DNA of 64,000 nucleotides from Caballeronia glathei (GCF_000698595.1 NZ_JFHC01000021.1:45829-109828), one strand, 5' to 3'. Shown: positions 37,044-45,290, numbered from the stretch's first letter. Notes: generated from the letters alone by a model not told the origin. Translations and numbers: made by a program.

Positions 37044-37694
37044 CCCGCACAGGGGCGAAGCTAATAGACCAAGAACAATGCAAGTTTCATAGAAGCGCAA
37101 GCGCATCAGACGGTTCAACGAACAACCGCCCAACCCAAGCGCCAGCGGCATGCCTGTGCAAAGAAAGTGACTGCCGCCCCGCACAGGGGCGAAGCTTATA
37201 AACCAAAGCCAATACAAGTTTCATAGAAGCGCAAGCGCATCAGACGGTTCAACGAACAACCGCCCAACCCAAGCGCCAGCGGCATGCCTGTGCAAAGAAA
37301 GTGACTGCCGCCCCGCACAGGGGCGAAGCTTATAAACCAAAGCCAATACAAGTTTCATAGAAGCGCAAGCGCATCAGACGGTTCAACGAACAACCGCCCA
37401 ACCCAAGCGCCAGCGGCATGCCTGTGCAAAGAAAGTGACTGCCGCCCCGCACAGGGGCGAAGCTTATAAACCAAAGCCAATACAAGTTTCATAGAAGCGC
37501 AAGCACATCAGACGGTTCAACGAACAACCGCCCAACCCAAGCGCCAGCGGCATGCCTGTGCAAAGAAAGTGACTGCCGCCCCGCACAGGGGCGAAGCTAA
37601 TAGACCGACAAGAAAACAAGTTCCATAGAAGCGCAAGCGCATCAAACGGTTCAAAAAACACTAAACCCAAGCGCCAGCGACATCCCACGACGTA
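37025..37694. repeat. Five tandem 134-bp repeat units
   Basis: Units start at 37025, 37159, 37293, 37427 and 37561, an exact period of 134 bases. Each begins CAAAGAAAGTGACTGC and contains the hairpin CCCCGCACAGGGG, the block AAGTTTCATAGAAGCGCAAG, GACGGTTCAACGAACAACCG and CAACCCAAGCGCCAGCGGCA. Units two to four are nearly identical, and the first and last have diverged. There are no unique spacers. The array lies downstream of the heme-HAMP gene. Confidence 0.9.
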
Positions 37695-37708
37695 GTGAAA
37701 ACCCCCCC

Positions 37709-38593
37709 TTACCGCGCTTCATCAAGAATCTTGAACGCCTCGACGAGACTCGTCCGCATGCGCCCGAACGAAACAGCGAGTGAAGCGATCTCATCGCCAC
37801 CCTGCGTGGGCAACGCAGTCCCGTCGAGCTTGCCGAGACTCATCTCGTCGGCTGCGCGCGAGAGCGACTGAATCCGCCGCGTGATCAGAAAATGCACCAT
37901 CACGTTCAGCACCACGAGCACCACAGCAAACACCGCCGTCAACGAAATCATGAACGTGCGCCACACGGCGCGCCCGCGCTCGATCGGCTGCGCCATCGGC
38001 ACCGATACGAACTCCGCCCCGATCACCTCGTTCATCGTCCAGCCGAAGCCGTTCGCGGAACCGTACTTGTCGATCATCGTGCGCGGGGCAGCCGCCGGCG
38101 TGCTGTGGCACTGCATGCACGCGGCATCGGTGATGCGGCTCGGGCGCGCGAGAAAGAGCGTGCGGCCCGCAGGAGCATCACGCTGGCCCGTCATCTCCTT
38201 CAACTGCGGGTTGTCGTGCAGATGCGCGATCACATCGGCTTCCCAGTCGGTCGGGCGATCACGCGGGTTGGTCGGATTCACCATCGTCGACTTGTACGAG
38301 AAGTTCGGAAACTGCGTCTGCAGCATGTTCAGCATCTCGATCGCGGAGAACGCGGGTATCGATTCGGGCACAAACTCGTACTTGATCTGCGTGGCGAGCA
38401 GCGGCGTGATGTGCTGCGCCGTGTAGCGCTGCATCGATCCGGCTGCGGTGATCAGCACGTCGGCGTCGTGGCGCGTCTGCTCGAGCGCTTCCTGTTGCAG
38501 CACGCGATCGGCGACGATGCCCGCAGCCGTCAGCCCGATGGCGAAGATGGCAAGGAACACGAGGTTGAACTTGACGGCGACTGACAGTTTCAT
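37709..38593 (-). CDS. Membrane HAMP protein with c-type heme site (DUF3365, Tll0287-like)
   Basis: Putative redox or gas sensor of 294 residues. The N-terminal helix (residues 9-29) leads into a periplasmic DUF3365 domain containing a single CxxCH heme c motif, CMQCH, near residue 160. A second helix (about 211-235) is followed by a HAMP domain (to about 285). The protein then stops: no kinase, methyl-accepting or cyclase output is present. The ATG at 38593 is 2 bases after the stop of the FecR-like gene, so the two are translationally coupled. The larger in-frame extension upstream is shadow sequence. The role as sensor for the neighbouring sigma system is inferred. Confidence 0.85.
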   Translation of the reverse strand: MKLSVAVKFNLVFLAIFAIGLTAAGIVADRVLQQEALEQTRHDADVLITAAGSMQRYTAQHITPLLATQIKYEFVPESIPAFSAIEMLNMLQTQFPNFSYKSTMVNPTNPRDRPTDWEADVIAHLHDNPQLKEMTGQRDAPAGRTLFLARPSRITDAACMQCHSTPAAAPRTMIDKYGSANGFGWTMNEVIGAEFVSVPMAQPIERGRAVWRTFMISLTAVFAVVLVVLNVMVHFLITRRIQSLSRAADEMSLGKLDGTALPTQGGDEIASLAVSFGRMRTSLVEAFKILDEAR

Positions 38594-38595
38594 GG

Positions 38596-39537
38596 CTATC
38601 TGGCGGTGAAGTGCGACGCGCGCTGCATGCGCGGACGCGGCGGATACAGAAGCACGCGCCACTCGGTGAGCGCCGCGAGGTTGCGGTCGATGTCGCGGCG
38701 AAACGCGGCATCGGAAAGACGGGAACGAAAGCGCGTGGCAAAGCGCGTGTCGGCCCGCGTGCGCACGGGCAGTGCGCTCGCAAGCCATGCCGAGACGTCG
38801 TCGTAGGTCACGGCGCGCGGCGGGTTCGCGGGCTTGTCTTGAACGGGCGCCCGCTGCGCGGCGGGAAGCGGGCGCAGCGCGTCGCGAAACGCGACCGGCA
38901 TGTCGGCAAGAAACGCACTCGACGGACGCGGCGCCACCTTGACCGCTGCGCCCGCACTCTGCGAGGCGAACTGGCCCTGCGGGAGGCCCGTGCGCACCGG
39001 CGCGGGGCCGCCGCTCACGCGTGACAGCAACTGGCTCGTGCCGCTTTCGCTGAAGATCATGTCGGTGTCGCCCTGCGTGGATGGCGCACTGGAGCGCAGG
39101 GCGGCGACGATGATCGAGGCGTCGTCGCCGAGCAGCGTCACGCCGAGCGACGTCTCGACGACAGGCTTGAGGCATGGCGCGCCGCTGCACGCGTGCGCGA
39201 GCTTGACCCAGCCGTCGAGCAGCGATACGCGCGCATTGCGCTCGAGCAGCACGCGCGTTTGCGCGCCGAGCGCGAGGAGGTTGCCCGCGTCGTCCTGAAT
39301 CTGCACGATGCCATGCGAAGCCGTTTCGACGATATCCGCATTGCCGAGGCGCTGCCCGGCGCCCGCCTGATAGAGGCTCGCGTCGTGAATGACGGTGACG
39401 GGCGCGTCGGCCTGCACCACGGACCAGTCCGCGTGCGCGAACGAAGGCGCGAGGGAGGACACGATGGTGATGCACAGCGCGACGAGCCACGAGGGCGGGC
39501 GCGGCGTTTGCCGGACGGATCGGATGCGTGATGTCAT
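38596..39537 (-). CDS. FecR-domain periplasmic protein
   Basis: Exported protein of 313 residues. A signal peptide ends near residue 36 (LAPSFAHA-DW). The FecR-like beta domain spans about residues 60-145 (VETASHGIVQIQDDAGNLLALG, split here as GIVQIQDDAGNLLALG, and RVSLLDGWVKL). No N-terminal cytoplasmic anti-sigma segment is present, so it is not a classical FecR regulator; it more resembles secreted FecR-domain proteins. A Ser/Ala/Pro-rich linker precedes a C-terminal Arg-rich region ending HFTAR. It sits 106 bases downstream of the anti-sigma gene and is coupled to the heme-HAMP gene. Confidence 0.8.
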   Translation of the reverse strand: MTSRIRSVRQTPRPPSWLVALCITIVSSLAPSFAHADWSVVQADAPVTVIHDASLYQAGAGQRLGNADIVETASHGIVQIQDDAGNLLALGAQTRVLLERNARVSLLDGWVKLAHACSGAPCLKPVVETSLGVTLLGDDASIIVAALRSSAPSTQGDTDMIFSESGTSQLLSRVSGGPAPVRTGLPQGQFASQSAGAAVKVAPRPSSAFLADMPVAFRDALRPLPAAQRAPVQDKPANPPRAVTYDDVSAWLASALPVRTRADTRFATRFRSRLSDAAFRRDIDRNLAALTEWRVLLYPPRPRMQRASHFTAR

Positions 39538-39643
39538 GCTCTTGGCTGAAGTGTCAGGCGGGCCGCGTTGAACACGGCACGCTCAATTGACACAACAGCC
39601 CGGCACGAGGATTTATTCCTTAATGCCGCGAGAGAGCGGAAGC

Positions 39644-40567
39644 TCAGCCCGAGAAAGCCTTGCGCGCGAGGGTTGCCTCGCTGAAGATCGAACCGACGCG
39701 GCTGTCGGAAATCTGCTTCGCGAGGGCGGGCAGATCGACGTTGCCGGGCGCGCCGATGAGCGCATAGCTCAGCTCGGCCTGCCGCCAGGTCACGACGTCC
39801 ATCTTGTCGACGCGCTGCTGCGCGATGGTCTGATCCGGCTTGACGTCCTTCATCACGCAAAGCGCGACGGGGTCGCCCTGGGCCGGCAAGTAGACGATCT
39901 GCACGAGCGGCTTGTTGTTGAAACGCAACCGCTGCACGCCCTTGAACGTGAGGCCCGCCGCGCGCAGATCGGGAATCCGCAGCGCGAGGCCGTCGGTGCG
40001 GCGGATCTGGTCGACGGTCTTCGCGGAGAGGTCGGTGTCGGGCTCGATCTGCGCGACGGTGTCGCGCGTATAGAGCTGCTGATAGTTCGCCGCCGCGCGC
40101 ACCCAGGGCGATGCGCCCATCGTGGCCGATGCGAGCGTTGCACCGTTCGCGCCGATGCCGGGCGCGACGCCCGGCGCGAGCCGCAGAATCGCGCCTCCGC
40201 ATACCACGCCCGCCACGAACGCGACCGCGAGCCATGCCGGCGCGTTGCGCAGGCGCGAGCGAATCGGTGCGGAAGGGGGCAGGTGCACGCCGTGCTTCAG
40301 CACGGCGTCGTTGGCGCTCGCCGGCGACGGTTGACCCGCCTGTGCCGCGCGCGCCAGTTCCTCAATTTTTTTCGTCAGGCTTTCAGGAACCGGAGGCAGC
40401 GTCTGGTTCGCGAATGCCTGGCGATACGGTAAGCGCGAGGCCTTCAGCAGCGCCACGCGTTCCGCCAGCTCGGGTGAGACGTCGATCTCTCGCTCGACTT
40501 CCTCACGCTCCTGCGGCGGCAGCTCTCCGTCCACGTACGCCATTAGCTGGATATCGTCCGTTTTCAT
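39644..40567 (-). CDS. Membrane anti-sigma factor
   Basis: Anti-sigma factor of 307 residues that should hold the adjacent ECF sigma factor. The cytoplasmic N-terminus has the anti-sigma pattern QLMAYVDGELPPQEREEVE but lacks the HxxxCxxC zinc motif. One transmembrane helix is seen near residues 108-130 (AWLAVAFVAGVVCGGAIL). The periplasmic part has a conserved block, RAAANYQQLYTRDTVAQIEP, and VQRLRFNNKPLVQIVYLP with VALCVMKD. The start overlaps the sigma stop by 4 bases. It is a clear paralog of the protein at 58271-59134. Confidence 0.9.
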   Translation of the reverse strand: MKTDDIQLMAYVDGELPPQEREEVEREIDVSPELAERVALLKASRLPYRQAFANQTLPPVPESLTKKIEELARAAQAGQPSPASANDAVLKHGVHLPPSAPIRSRLRNAPAWLAVAFVAGVVCGGAILRLAPGVAPGIGANGATLASATMGASPWVRAAANYQQLYTRDTVAQIEPDTDLSAKTVDQIRRTDGLALRIPDLRAAGLTFKGVQRLRFNNKPLVQIVYLPAQGDPVALCVMKDVKPDQTIAQQRVDKMDVVTWRQAELSYALIGAPGNVDLPALAKQISDSRVGSIFSEATLARKAFSG

Positions 40568-41112
40568 GAGACGGAACCCTTGTCTTTAGCCCTTGATTTC
40601 ATTTTATGGTCTTCTCGCCCGTCAAACAGTGCGCCGATCGCCTGCCGCGCGCGCGACAGGCGGCTCATGATCGTGCCGATAGGCACGTTCAACGCCTCGG
40701 CAGCTTCGTTATAGCTCAGTCCCTCGACGGCTACCAATAGCATAACCACGCGTTGCGCTTCCGGCAATCGCTGTACGGCGCTCACGATCTGCTGATTCAT
40801 GACGTCTTCCTCAGGAGTGCGCGCGGCGGGATCGGCCACCGTTTCGAGGAAATCGTCGTCCCAGTCCATGCTGGAGCGGTTGCGCACGCTGCGCGCGCGC
40901 AGTTCGTTGATCCACGTTGAATGGACGATCGAGAACATCCAGCTGAGCGGGGCCGTGTCGGGCCGCAACTGATGCGCGCGTTCCAGCGCGCGCACGCAGG
41001 CACGCTGCACGAGGTCTTCTGCGTCGTGCTGATCGCCGGAGATGCGTAGCGCGAACGCCCACAATCTCGGCAACATTTCAGGGAGCATGCTGGACAAGTC
41101 TGCGCCGGTCAT
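40564..41112 (-). CDS. ECF-type RNA polymerase sigma factor
   Basis: Group 4 sigma factor of 182 residues. Region 2 runs about residues 15-80 (RLWAFALRISGDQHDAEDLV, LSWMFSIVHSTWINELRAR) and region 4 about 112-160 (LPEAQRVVMLLVAVEGLSYN, EAAEALNVPIGTIMSRLSRA). GAGG precedes the ATG at 41112. The paralog at 59131-59679 starts at the matching codon. It forms an operon with the anti-sigma gene (ATGA overlap) and probably with the FecR-like and heme-HAMP genes. The SrpA-type catalase gene ends 142 bases upstream on the same strand. ECF groups linked with catalase-like genes are known, but I cannot assign the group. Confidence 0.94.
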   Translation of the reverse strand: MTGADLSSMLPEMLPRLWAFALRISGDQHDAEDLVQRACVRALERAHQLRPDTAPLSWMFSIVHSTWINELRARSVRNRSSMDWDDDFLETVADPAARTPEEDVMNQQIVSAVQRLPEAQRVVMLLVAVEGLSYNEAAEALNVPIGTIMSRLSRARQAIGALFDGREDHKMKSRAKDKGSVS

Positions 41113-41254
41113 CGACGGAGTTCCTCGCGTGGAGTCGCATAGCTATGGTCGGGTGATACTGCAAGAAAAGTGCAGGCGCGCGGCGCCGTTGCTAAACCGC
41201 AATCACGAATCTTAGCGTTGTTCATAAAGCTTTGCCCAAGCGGATGCGTGGGAA

Positions 41255-42337
41255 CTAATTCCTTCCGGCCGTAAAACGCGCTTCCTCGCGCGTGCGCCTG
41301 TTGAACGAAACCGCATAGGTCGACGAACGGGCTGCAAGCAGCGGATCGCTCGACGGCGCGATGCCGGCGGGAAGGATCAGCGGATCGAAGCTGATGTTGC
41401 GGCACGGCCCGTCGATCTGCGACTGCGCGTGATCGATCACGACCGTGCCCGCATCCACGCGCTCGCGGTCGCGCTCCGCGGGCCACAGGCGCGTGGAATC
41501 GTCGACCGGATCGCCCGGCTGCGCCACCGAGATCATCAGATGCCAGCGGATCGGCCAGCGCGCGAGGCGGCTCACCAGGTCGTGCGCGAGAAAATCCGCA
41601 TCGCGTGCCGCGTCTTCCCTGACCGGCTCATACGGCGTTTCGGGCACGACGCTCCAGCGCACGTATCGCGCGTTCCCGTTCGCGTCGGTGAAGCGAAACG
41701 CGTTGATCGAATAATACGTTGCGTTGTCGAAACCGGATGCAGGCGGATGCGTCTCGATATAGGAATGAAAGGCTCTCGTTTCCGGATGTTTCTTCAGGAA
41801 TGCGTCCATCTTGAGGGGATTCAGACGGCCGGTGCGTGCGTCGCGCTCGCTTGCGGCAAGTTGCTCGTACAGCGCTTCGGGCGTTCGCACTGCGAAGATC
41901 GGCGCCGAATTCATCGCGGTGCGCCATTGCTCGCCGTCCGGCAGCGAGAAGCTGAGCGCGAAGCTGCGCACCATCGCGCGCTCGTCCGCCTCGGTCGGGT
42001 CGCTGCCCGGCGCCGACAGGCGGCCCATCACCGGATACACGCCCGCCTTGAACACGCTCGCCTTCGAAAGCGCCGCACCGGCGCCGTTGCTCTCGAAGCG
42101 CCCGGTCACGCAGATGCCCTTCGCATGATTGCGGCGAAAGCCGGGATGCACGCCGCTCATGCCTTCGAAGCCGTCGACGATCCGCTGCGGCGTGAGCCGC
42201 TGCGAGAACCAGCCGGCCGTCCACGCGAACGCGCCCACCACGCAGGCGAGCGTGGCGGCGATGAACGCGTATCGGAGCATCAGGTGTGTACCACGTGGTG
42301 AAGTGGCCGGGCGTGCTTGCGTGTGCTTGGACTTCAT
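41255..42337 (-). CDS. Membrane-anchored catalase-like heme peroxidase (SrpA type)
   Basis: Catalase-related protein of 360 residues, facing the periplasm. An N-terminal membrane anchor spans residues 22-44. The minimal catalase fold of the SrpA family follows: active-site region GVHPGFRRNHAKGICVTGRF with His71, YYSINAFRFTDANGNARYVR in the middle, and the proximal heme Tyr in SSTYAVSFNRR near residue 345. Family members act as peroxidases with little catalase activity. The ATG at 42337 has a weak ribosome-binding site, and an internal ATG at 42280 would shorten the anchor. It is upstream of the sigma operon on the same strand. Confidence 0.88.
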   Translation of the reverse strand: MKSKHTQARPATSPRGTHLMLRYAFIAATLACVVGAFAWTAGWFSQRLTPQRIVDGFEGMSGVHPGFRRNHAKGICVTGRFESNGAGAALSKASVFKAGVYPVMGRLSAPGSDPTEADERAMVRSFALSFSLPDGEQWRTAMNSAPIFAVRTPEALYEQLAASERDARTGRLNPLKMDAFLKKHPETRAFHSYIETHPPASGFDNATYYSINAFRFTDANGNARYVRWSVVPETPYEPVREDAARDADFLAHDLVSRLARWPIRWHLMISVAQPGDPVDDSTRLWPAERDRERVDAGTVVIDHAQSQIDGPCRNISFDPLILPAGIAPSSDPLLAARSSTYAVSFNRRTREEARFTAGRN

Positions 42338-42613
42338 CTCGACGACAATGCGGGTCAGGGCAACCTGCGAAGCCCCATTATAGGCGTCATGTCATATTTG
42401 AACATTTTCGAATGCTAACGGAATAATCTGGCTTCTGAAGTGTATGCCGCGGGTCGCGAAACTCGCAGCGTGCGGGCGAGGGGGAACGGGCGGACGGGTA
42501 TCCTATGCGAATGCGGCCTGCCTGGACGAGCCGGGGGGCATCTCCGATGCGGCCCCATGGAAGGCGGGGCGGGACGAATCGATAACAGTCGTGAGGACGA
42601 GAGGAACGAGACG

Positions 42614-43597
42614 ATGAAAGCATGCATCTACGGCGCTGGCGCCATCGGCGGATGGATCGGCGTGAAACTGACGCAGGCGGGGTGCGAGGTCAGCGTCGTC
42701 GCGCGGGGCGCGACGCTCGCCGCGCTCCGGCAGCACGGGTTGCGGCTCGTGGACGGCGGCGAGACGCACGCGGTGAGCGTGCGCGCGAGCGAGCAGCCCG
42801 CGGAACTCGGCGTGCAGGATCTCGTGATCGTCGCGGTGAAGGCGCCCGCGATGGCGTCGGTCGCGGCACAGATCGCCCCGCTGATGAACGCTGACACCGT
42901 CGTCGTGACCGCGATGAATGGCGTGCCGTGGTGGTTCTGCGACGGCCTGGGCGACGCGTTCGCCGGCAAGCGCCTCGCGTCGATCGATCCCGACGGCGCG
43001 ATCGCCGCCGCCATTCCCGCCGCACAGACGGTCGGCTGCGTCGTGCACGCGAGCTGCACGCTCGACGGCCCCGGCGTGGTGCGGCACCATCAGGGCACGG
43101 GCCTCATCCTCGGCGAGGCGGCGGGCAAGCCGAGCGAGCGCGTGAAGTCGCTGTGCGCGATGCTCGCCCAGGCGGGCTTCGACGCGTCGATGTCCGACAA
43201 GATCCAGCGAGACGTCTGGTTCAAGCTGTGGGGCAACATGACGATGAACCCGGTCAGCGCGATCACCGGCGCGACGACCGACCGCATTCTCGGCGACGAG
43301 CTCGTGTGCGGGTTCGTCACGAACGTGATGCTGGAAGCGAAGGCGATCGGCGCGCGCTTCGGCATCCCGATCGACCAGGCGCCCGCCGATCGCCACGCGG
43401 TCACGCTGCGGCTCGGTGCGATCAAGACCTCGATGCTGCAGGACGTCGAAGCGAAGAGGCCGGTCGAACTCGATGCGCTCGTCGGCGCCGTGCGCGAACT
43501 CGGTCAGATGACGGGCGTGCCGACGCCGTTCACGGACGCGCTGTTCGGCATCGCGCGGCTGCAGGCGCGCACGCTCGGGCTCTATCCGCAGACCTGA
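42614..43597 (+). CDS. 2-dehydropantoate 2-reductase family protein (ketopantoate reductase-like)
   Basis: NADPH-dependent reductase of 327 residues. The N-terminal Rossmann fold has ACIYGAGAIGGWIGVKL with an intact GxGxxG, and LVIVAVKAPAM follows near residue 77. The C-terminal ApbA domain includes the catalytic Lys region DVWFKLWGNMTMNPVSAITG near 207. The family covers ketopantoate reductase of the pantothenate pathway and many paralogs with other 2-oxoacid substrates; with no pan genes adjacent, a paralog is possible. The ATG at 42614 is preceded by GAGGA. It is monocistronic with a strong terminator 26 bases after its stop. Confidence 0.88.
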   Translation: MKACIYGAGAIGGWIGVKLTQAGCEVSVVARGATLAALRQHGLRLVDGGETHAVSVRASEQPAELGVQDLVIVAVKAPAMASVAAQIAPLMNADTVVVTAMNGVPWWFCDGLGDAFAGKRLASIDPDGAIAAAIPAAQTVGCVVHASCTLDGPGVVRHHQGTGLILGEAAGKPSERVKSLCAMLAQAGFDASMSDKIQRDVWFKLWGNMTMNPVSAITGATTDRILGDELVCGFVTNVMLEAKAIGARFGIPIDQAPADRHAVTLRLGAIKTSMLQDVEAKRPVELDALVGAVRELGQMTGVPTPFTDALFGIARLQARTLGLYPQT

Positions 43598-43622
43598 CCG
43601 CGCTCGGCTGGCGGGAATGAAG

Positions 43623-43664
43623 GAAGCCGTCCGGCGTGCTGCGCCGGACGGCTTCTTTTCTTTC
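43623..43664 (+). terminator. Rho-independent terminator
   Basis: A perfect 13-bp stem, GAAGCCGTCCGGC (43623-43635) and GCCGGACGGCTTC (43643-43655), encloses a 7-base loop, followed by TTTTCTTTC. It ends the reductase transcript. As the next gene converges from the right, the hairpin may also serve the other strand, but only the plus strand has the T-run. Confidence 0.9.
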
Positions 43665-43737
43665 ATTTGCATTCGCCTTGCGTGGTGCAGCGTTCATTCA
43701 CTAAGCAGGTGCACGGCGTTCCTGGCGATTTCGTCCG

Positions 43738-44943
43738 TTACGCGACCACGATGCGGCGCGGATCGGCTGCGGCGAGCGCTTCGGCGCGATCGGCGCTCGG
43801 CGGATAGATCCACTCGGTGTTGATTCGCTGCTTGAGCTCCTTCGCTTCGGCGCCCACGAGCCGGACTTCGCGCTCCCAGCCTTCCGTGTAGACGGCGCCC
43901 CACGGGCCCAGATCGAGACACGTCACGTACTTCGGCTGGCTGTACGGCACGCTCGCGAGCCCGAGCAGGTCGGCCGCGACGTTGTGGCCCGCCGAGCGGC
44001 CAAGGTTCATCGCGTGCTGGCACGACATCATGGCGTAGTTGCCCTCGTCGTCGGTGGCGGCGTACGCGACGTCGCCGGTCGCGAACACGTTGTCCACGCC
44101 CTTCACGCGCAGGTTGCGGTCCACGTGCAGGCGGCCGAGCGGGTCGCGCTGCGCCGGAATCTGCGCGGTCAGCGAGCTGGCGCGCACGCCCGCGGTCCAG
44201 ATCACGGTGCTTGCGTCGATCCGGTGGCCGTCCGACGTGGTGAGGCCGCCTGCGTCGACCGCCGACACCGCCGACCCGAGCCGCCACGTCACGCCGAGTT
44301 CATCGAGAGCCTGGGTGATCACCGGCCGCGGGCCGCGGCCCAGATCTGCGCCGAGTTCCCTGTTGCGATCGACGACGATCACGTTGACATCGGTGCGCTC
44401 GCCAAGCGCCGCGCGCAGGCGCGCCGGCATCTCCGCCGCCGTTTCGATGCCGGTGAAACCGCCGCCCGCGACCACCACGGTGTTGCGCGCCGGCGTATCG
44501 GGCCGCTCGGCGAGGCGGGCGATGTGCGCTTCGAGCTCGGCCGCTTCGTCGACCTGGTCCACGCTGAACGCATGTTCGCTCAGGCCCGGAATCCCGGGGC
44601 GAAAGAGCCGGCTGCCGGTGGCGAGCACGAGCCGGTCGTAGCCGAGCGTGAACGTGTCGCCTTCTGTGCCGGTACCTTCCACCTCGTTGCGCTCCACGTC
44701 GATCCGCTCGACGGTTCCCTGGATGAACTTCACGCCGACCGCGTCGAAGATGTCCCTGAGCGGCGCCTTCATGCCCGCGGCTCCGGTTTCGTAGAGGCGC
44801 GGGCGCACGTGCAGATGCGGCTCGGGCGCGATCAGCGCGATCTCCACGTCAGCCGCGTCCTGTTCGTCGACCAGACGCGCCGCGCTCAGCGCACTCCACA
44901 TGCCGGCAAATCCGGCCTCGATTACCAGAATACGTTTCGTCAT
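43738..44943 (-). CDS. NAD(P)/FAD-dependent oxidoreductase (type II NADH dehydrogenase-like) with altered FAD motif
   Basis: Two-dinucleotide-fold flavoprotein of 401 residues, NDH-2 like. The NAD(P)H motif AGGGFTGIETAAEM is intact near residue 158, and the C-terminal FAD contact GVDNVFATGDVAYA near 290 is present. The N-terminal FAD motif reads VIEAGFAG (Glu9 in place of the first Gly of GxGxxG), a change that one G-to-A mutation could cause. AAGGAG lies 6 bases before the ATG. The family moves electrons from NADH to quinone at the inner membrane face; no long membrane helix is seen. The upstream region carries an inverted repeat at 45003-45031. Confidence 0.88.
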   Translation of the reverse strand: MTKRILVIEAGFAGMWSALSAARLVDEQDAADVEIALIAPEPHLHVRPRLYETGAAGMKAPLRDIFDAVGVKFIQGTVERIDVERNEVEGTGTEGDTFTLGYDRLVLATGSRLFRPGIPGLSEHAFSVDQVDEAAELEAHIARLAERPDTPARNTVVVAGGGFTGIETAAEMPARLRAALGERTDVNVIVVDRNRELGADLGRGPRPVITQALDELGVTWRLGSAVSAVDAGGLTTSDGHRIDASTVIWTAGVRASSLTAQIPAQRDPLGRLHVDRNLRVKGVDNVFATGDVAYAATDDEGNYAMMSCQHAMNLGRSAGHNVAADLLGLASVPYSQPKYVTCLDLGPWGAVYTEGWEREVRLVGAEAKELKQRINTEWIYPPSADRAEALAAADPRRIVVA

Positions 44944-45002
44944 CTGAATCTCCTTGGATGGATGTTTGTGTGCTCCGAGCGGTTGTTTGCATCGCTCATT
45001 GC

Positions 45003-45031
45003 TTAACTACGATTCTATGAGGCGTAGTTAA
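45003..45031. promoter_or_regulatory. Inverted repeat operator candidate upstream of the flavoprotein gene
   Basis: TTAACTACG (45003-45011) and CGTAGTTAA (45023-45031) are perfect 9-base arms around an 11-base spacer, 59 bases upstream of the flavoprotein start. The inner six bases recur with the same spacer at 45264-45290. It lies in unusually AT-rich DNA. It may bind a dimeric regulator. Confidence 0.5.
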
Positions 45032-45263
45032 AAAAGACAAGAAGGCTCTTTGCAAGGCGAATGTAGTTGTCGTGGGGTTTTGCGTGCAGTGCCGGTATAA
45101 AAGCAAACTTAGTTTGAGAAGTTACATATTCGATAGTAAAGTTCTCTAATAATTGGTAAATAAGGAAATAACTACCGTTTGTTGAAGCAAGTAATGATCG
45201 CAAGGGAGGCCTCAGTGCAACAGGCAGACGCTTCTCGGGATCGGATGGATGCGATGAATGCGG
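45032..45263. other. AT-rich intergenic stretch
   Basis: Between the two inverted repeats the DNA is much richer in A+T than its surroundings, especially 45040-45180. A frame starting at TTG 45179 runs rightwards but resembles no known family. I support no gene here. Promoters for the flavoprotein gene probably lie in this stretch. Confidence 0.4.
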
Positions 45264-45290
45264 CTACTACGAGTTGTCCATGCGTAGTAG
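45264..45290. promoter_or_regulatory. Second inverted repeat with the same half-site
   Basis: CTACTACG (45264-45271) and CGTAGTAG (45283-45290) form perfect 8-base arms with an 11-base spacer, sharing ACTACG-N11-CGTAGT with the site at 45003-45031. The two centres are 260 bases apart. The site is 155 bases upstream of the MazG-like gene. Confidence 0.5.

Noticed and set aside
36546..37217. Several 60-125 codon open frames in the repeat island
   Set aside because: They follow the inverted repeats on both strands and differ by orientation only; the products have no domain, and no ribosome-binding site precedes them.
37025..37694. CRISPR-like array
   Set aside because: Units are contiguous 134-bp copies with no unique spacers and there are no cas genes; it is a tandem repeat.
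41113..41260. Shared ECF autoregulatory promoter upstream of both sigma genes
   Set aside because: Only AACTAAT and a few short words are common; spacing differs by about 20 bases and one copy overlaps the catalase stop, so no -35/-10 pair could be supported.
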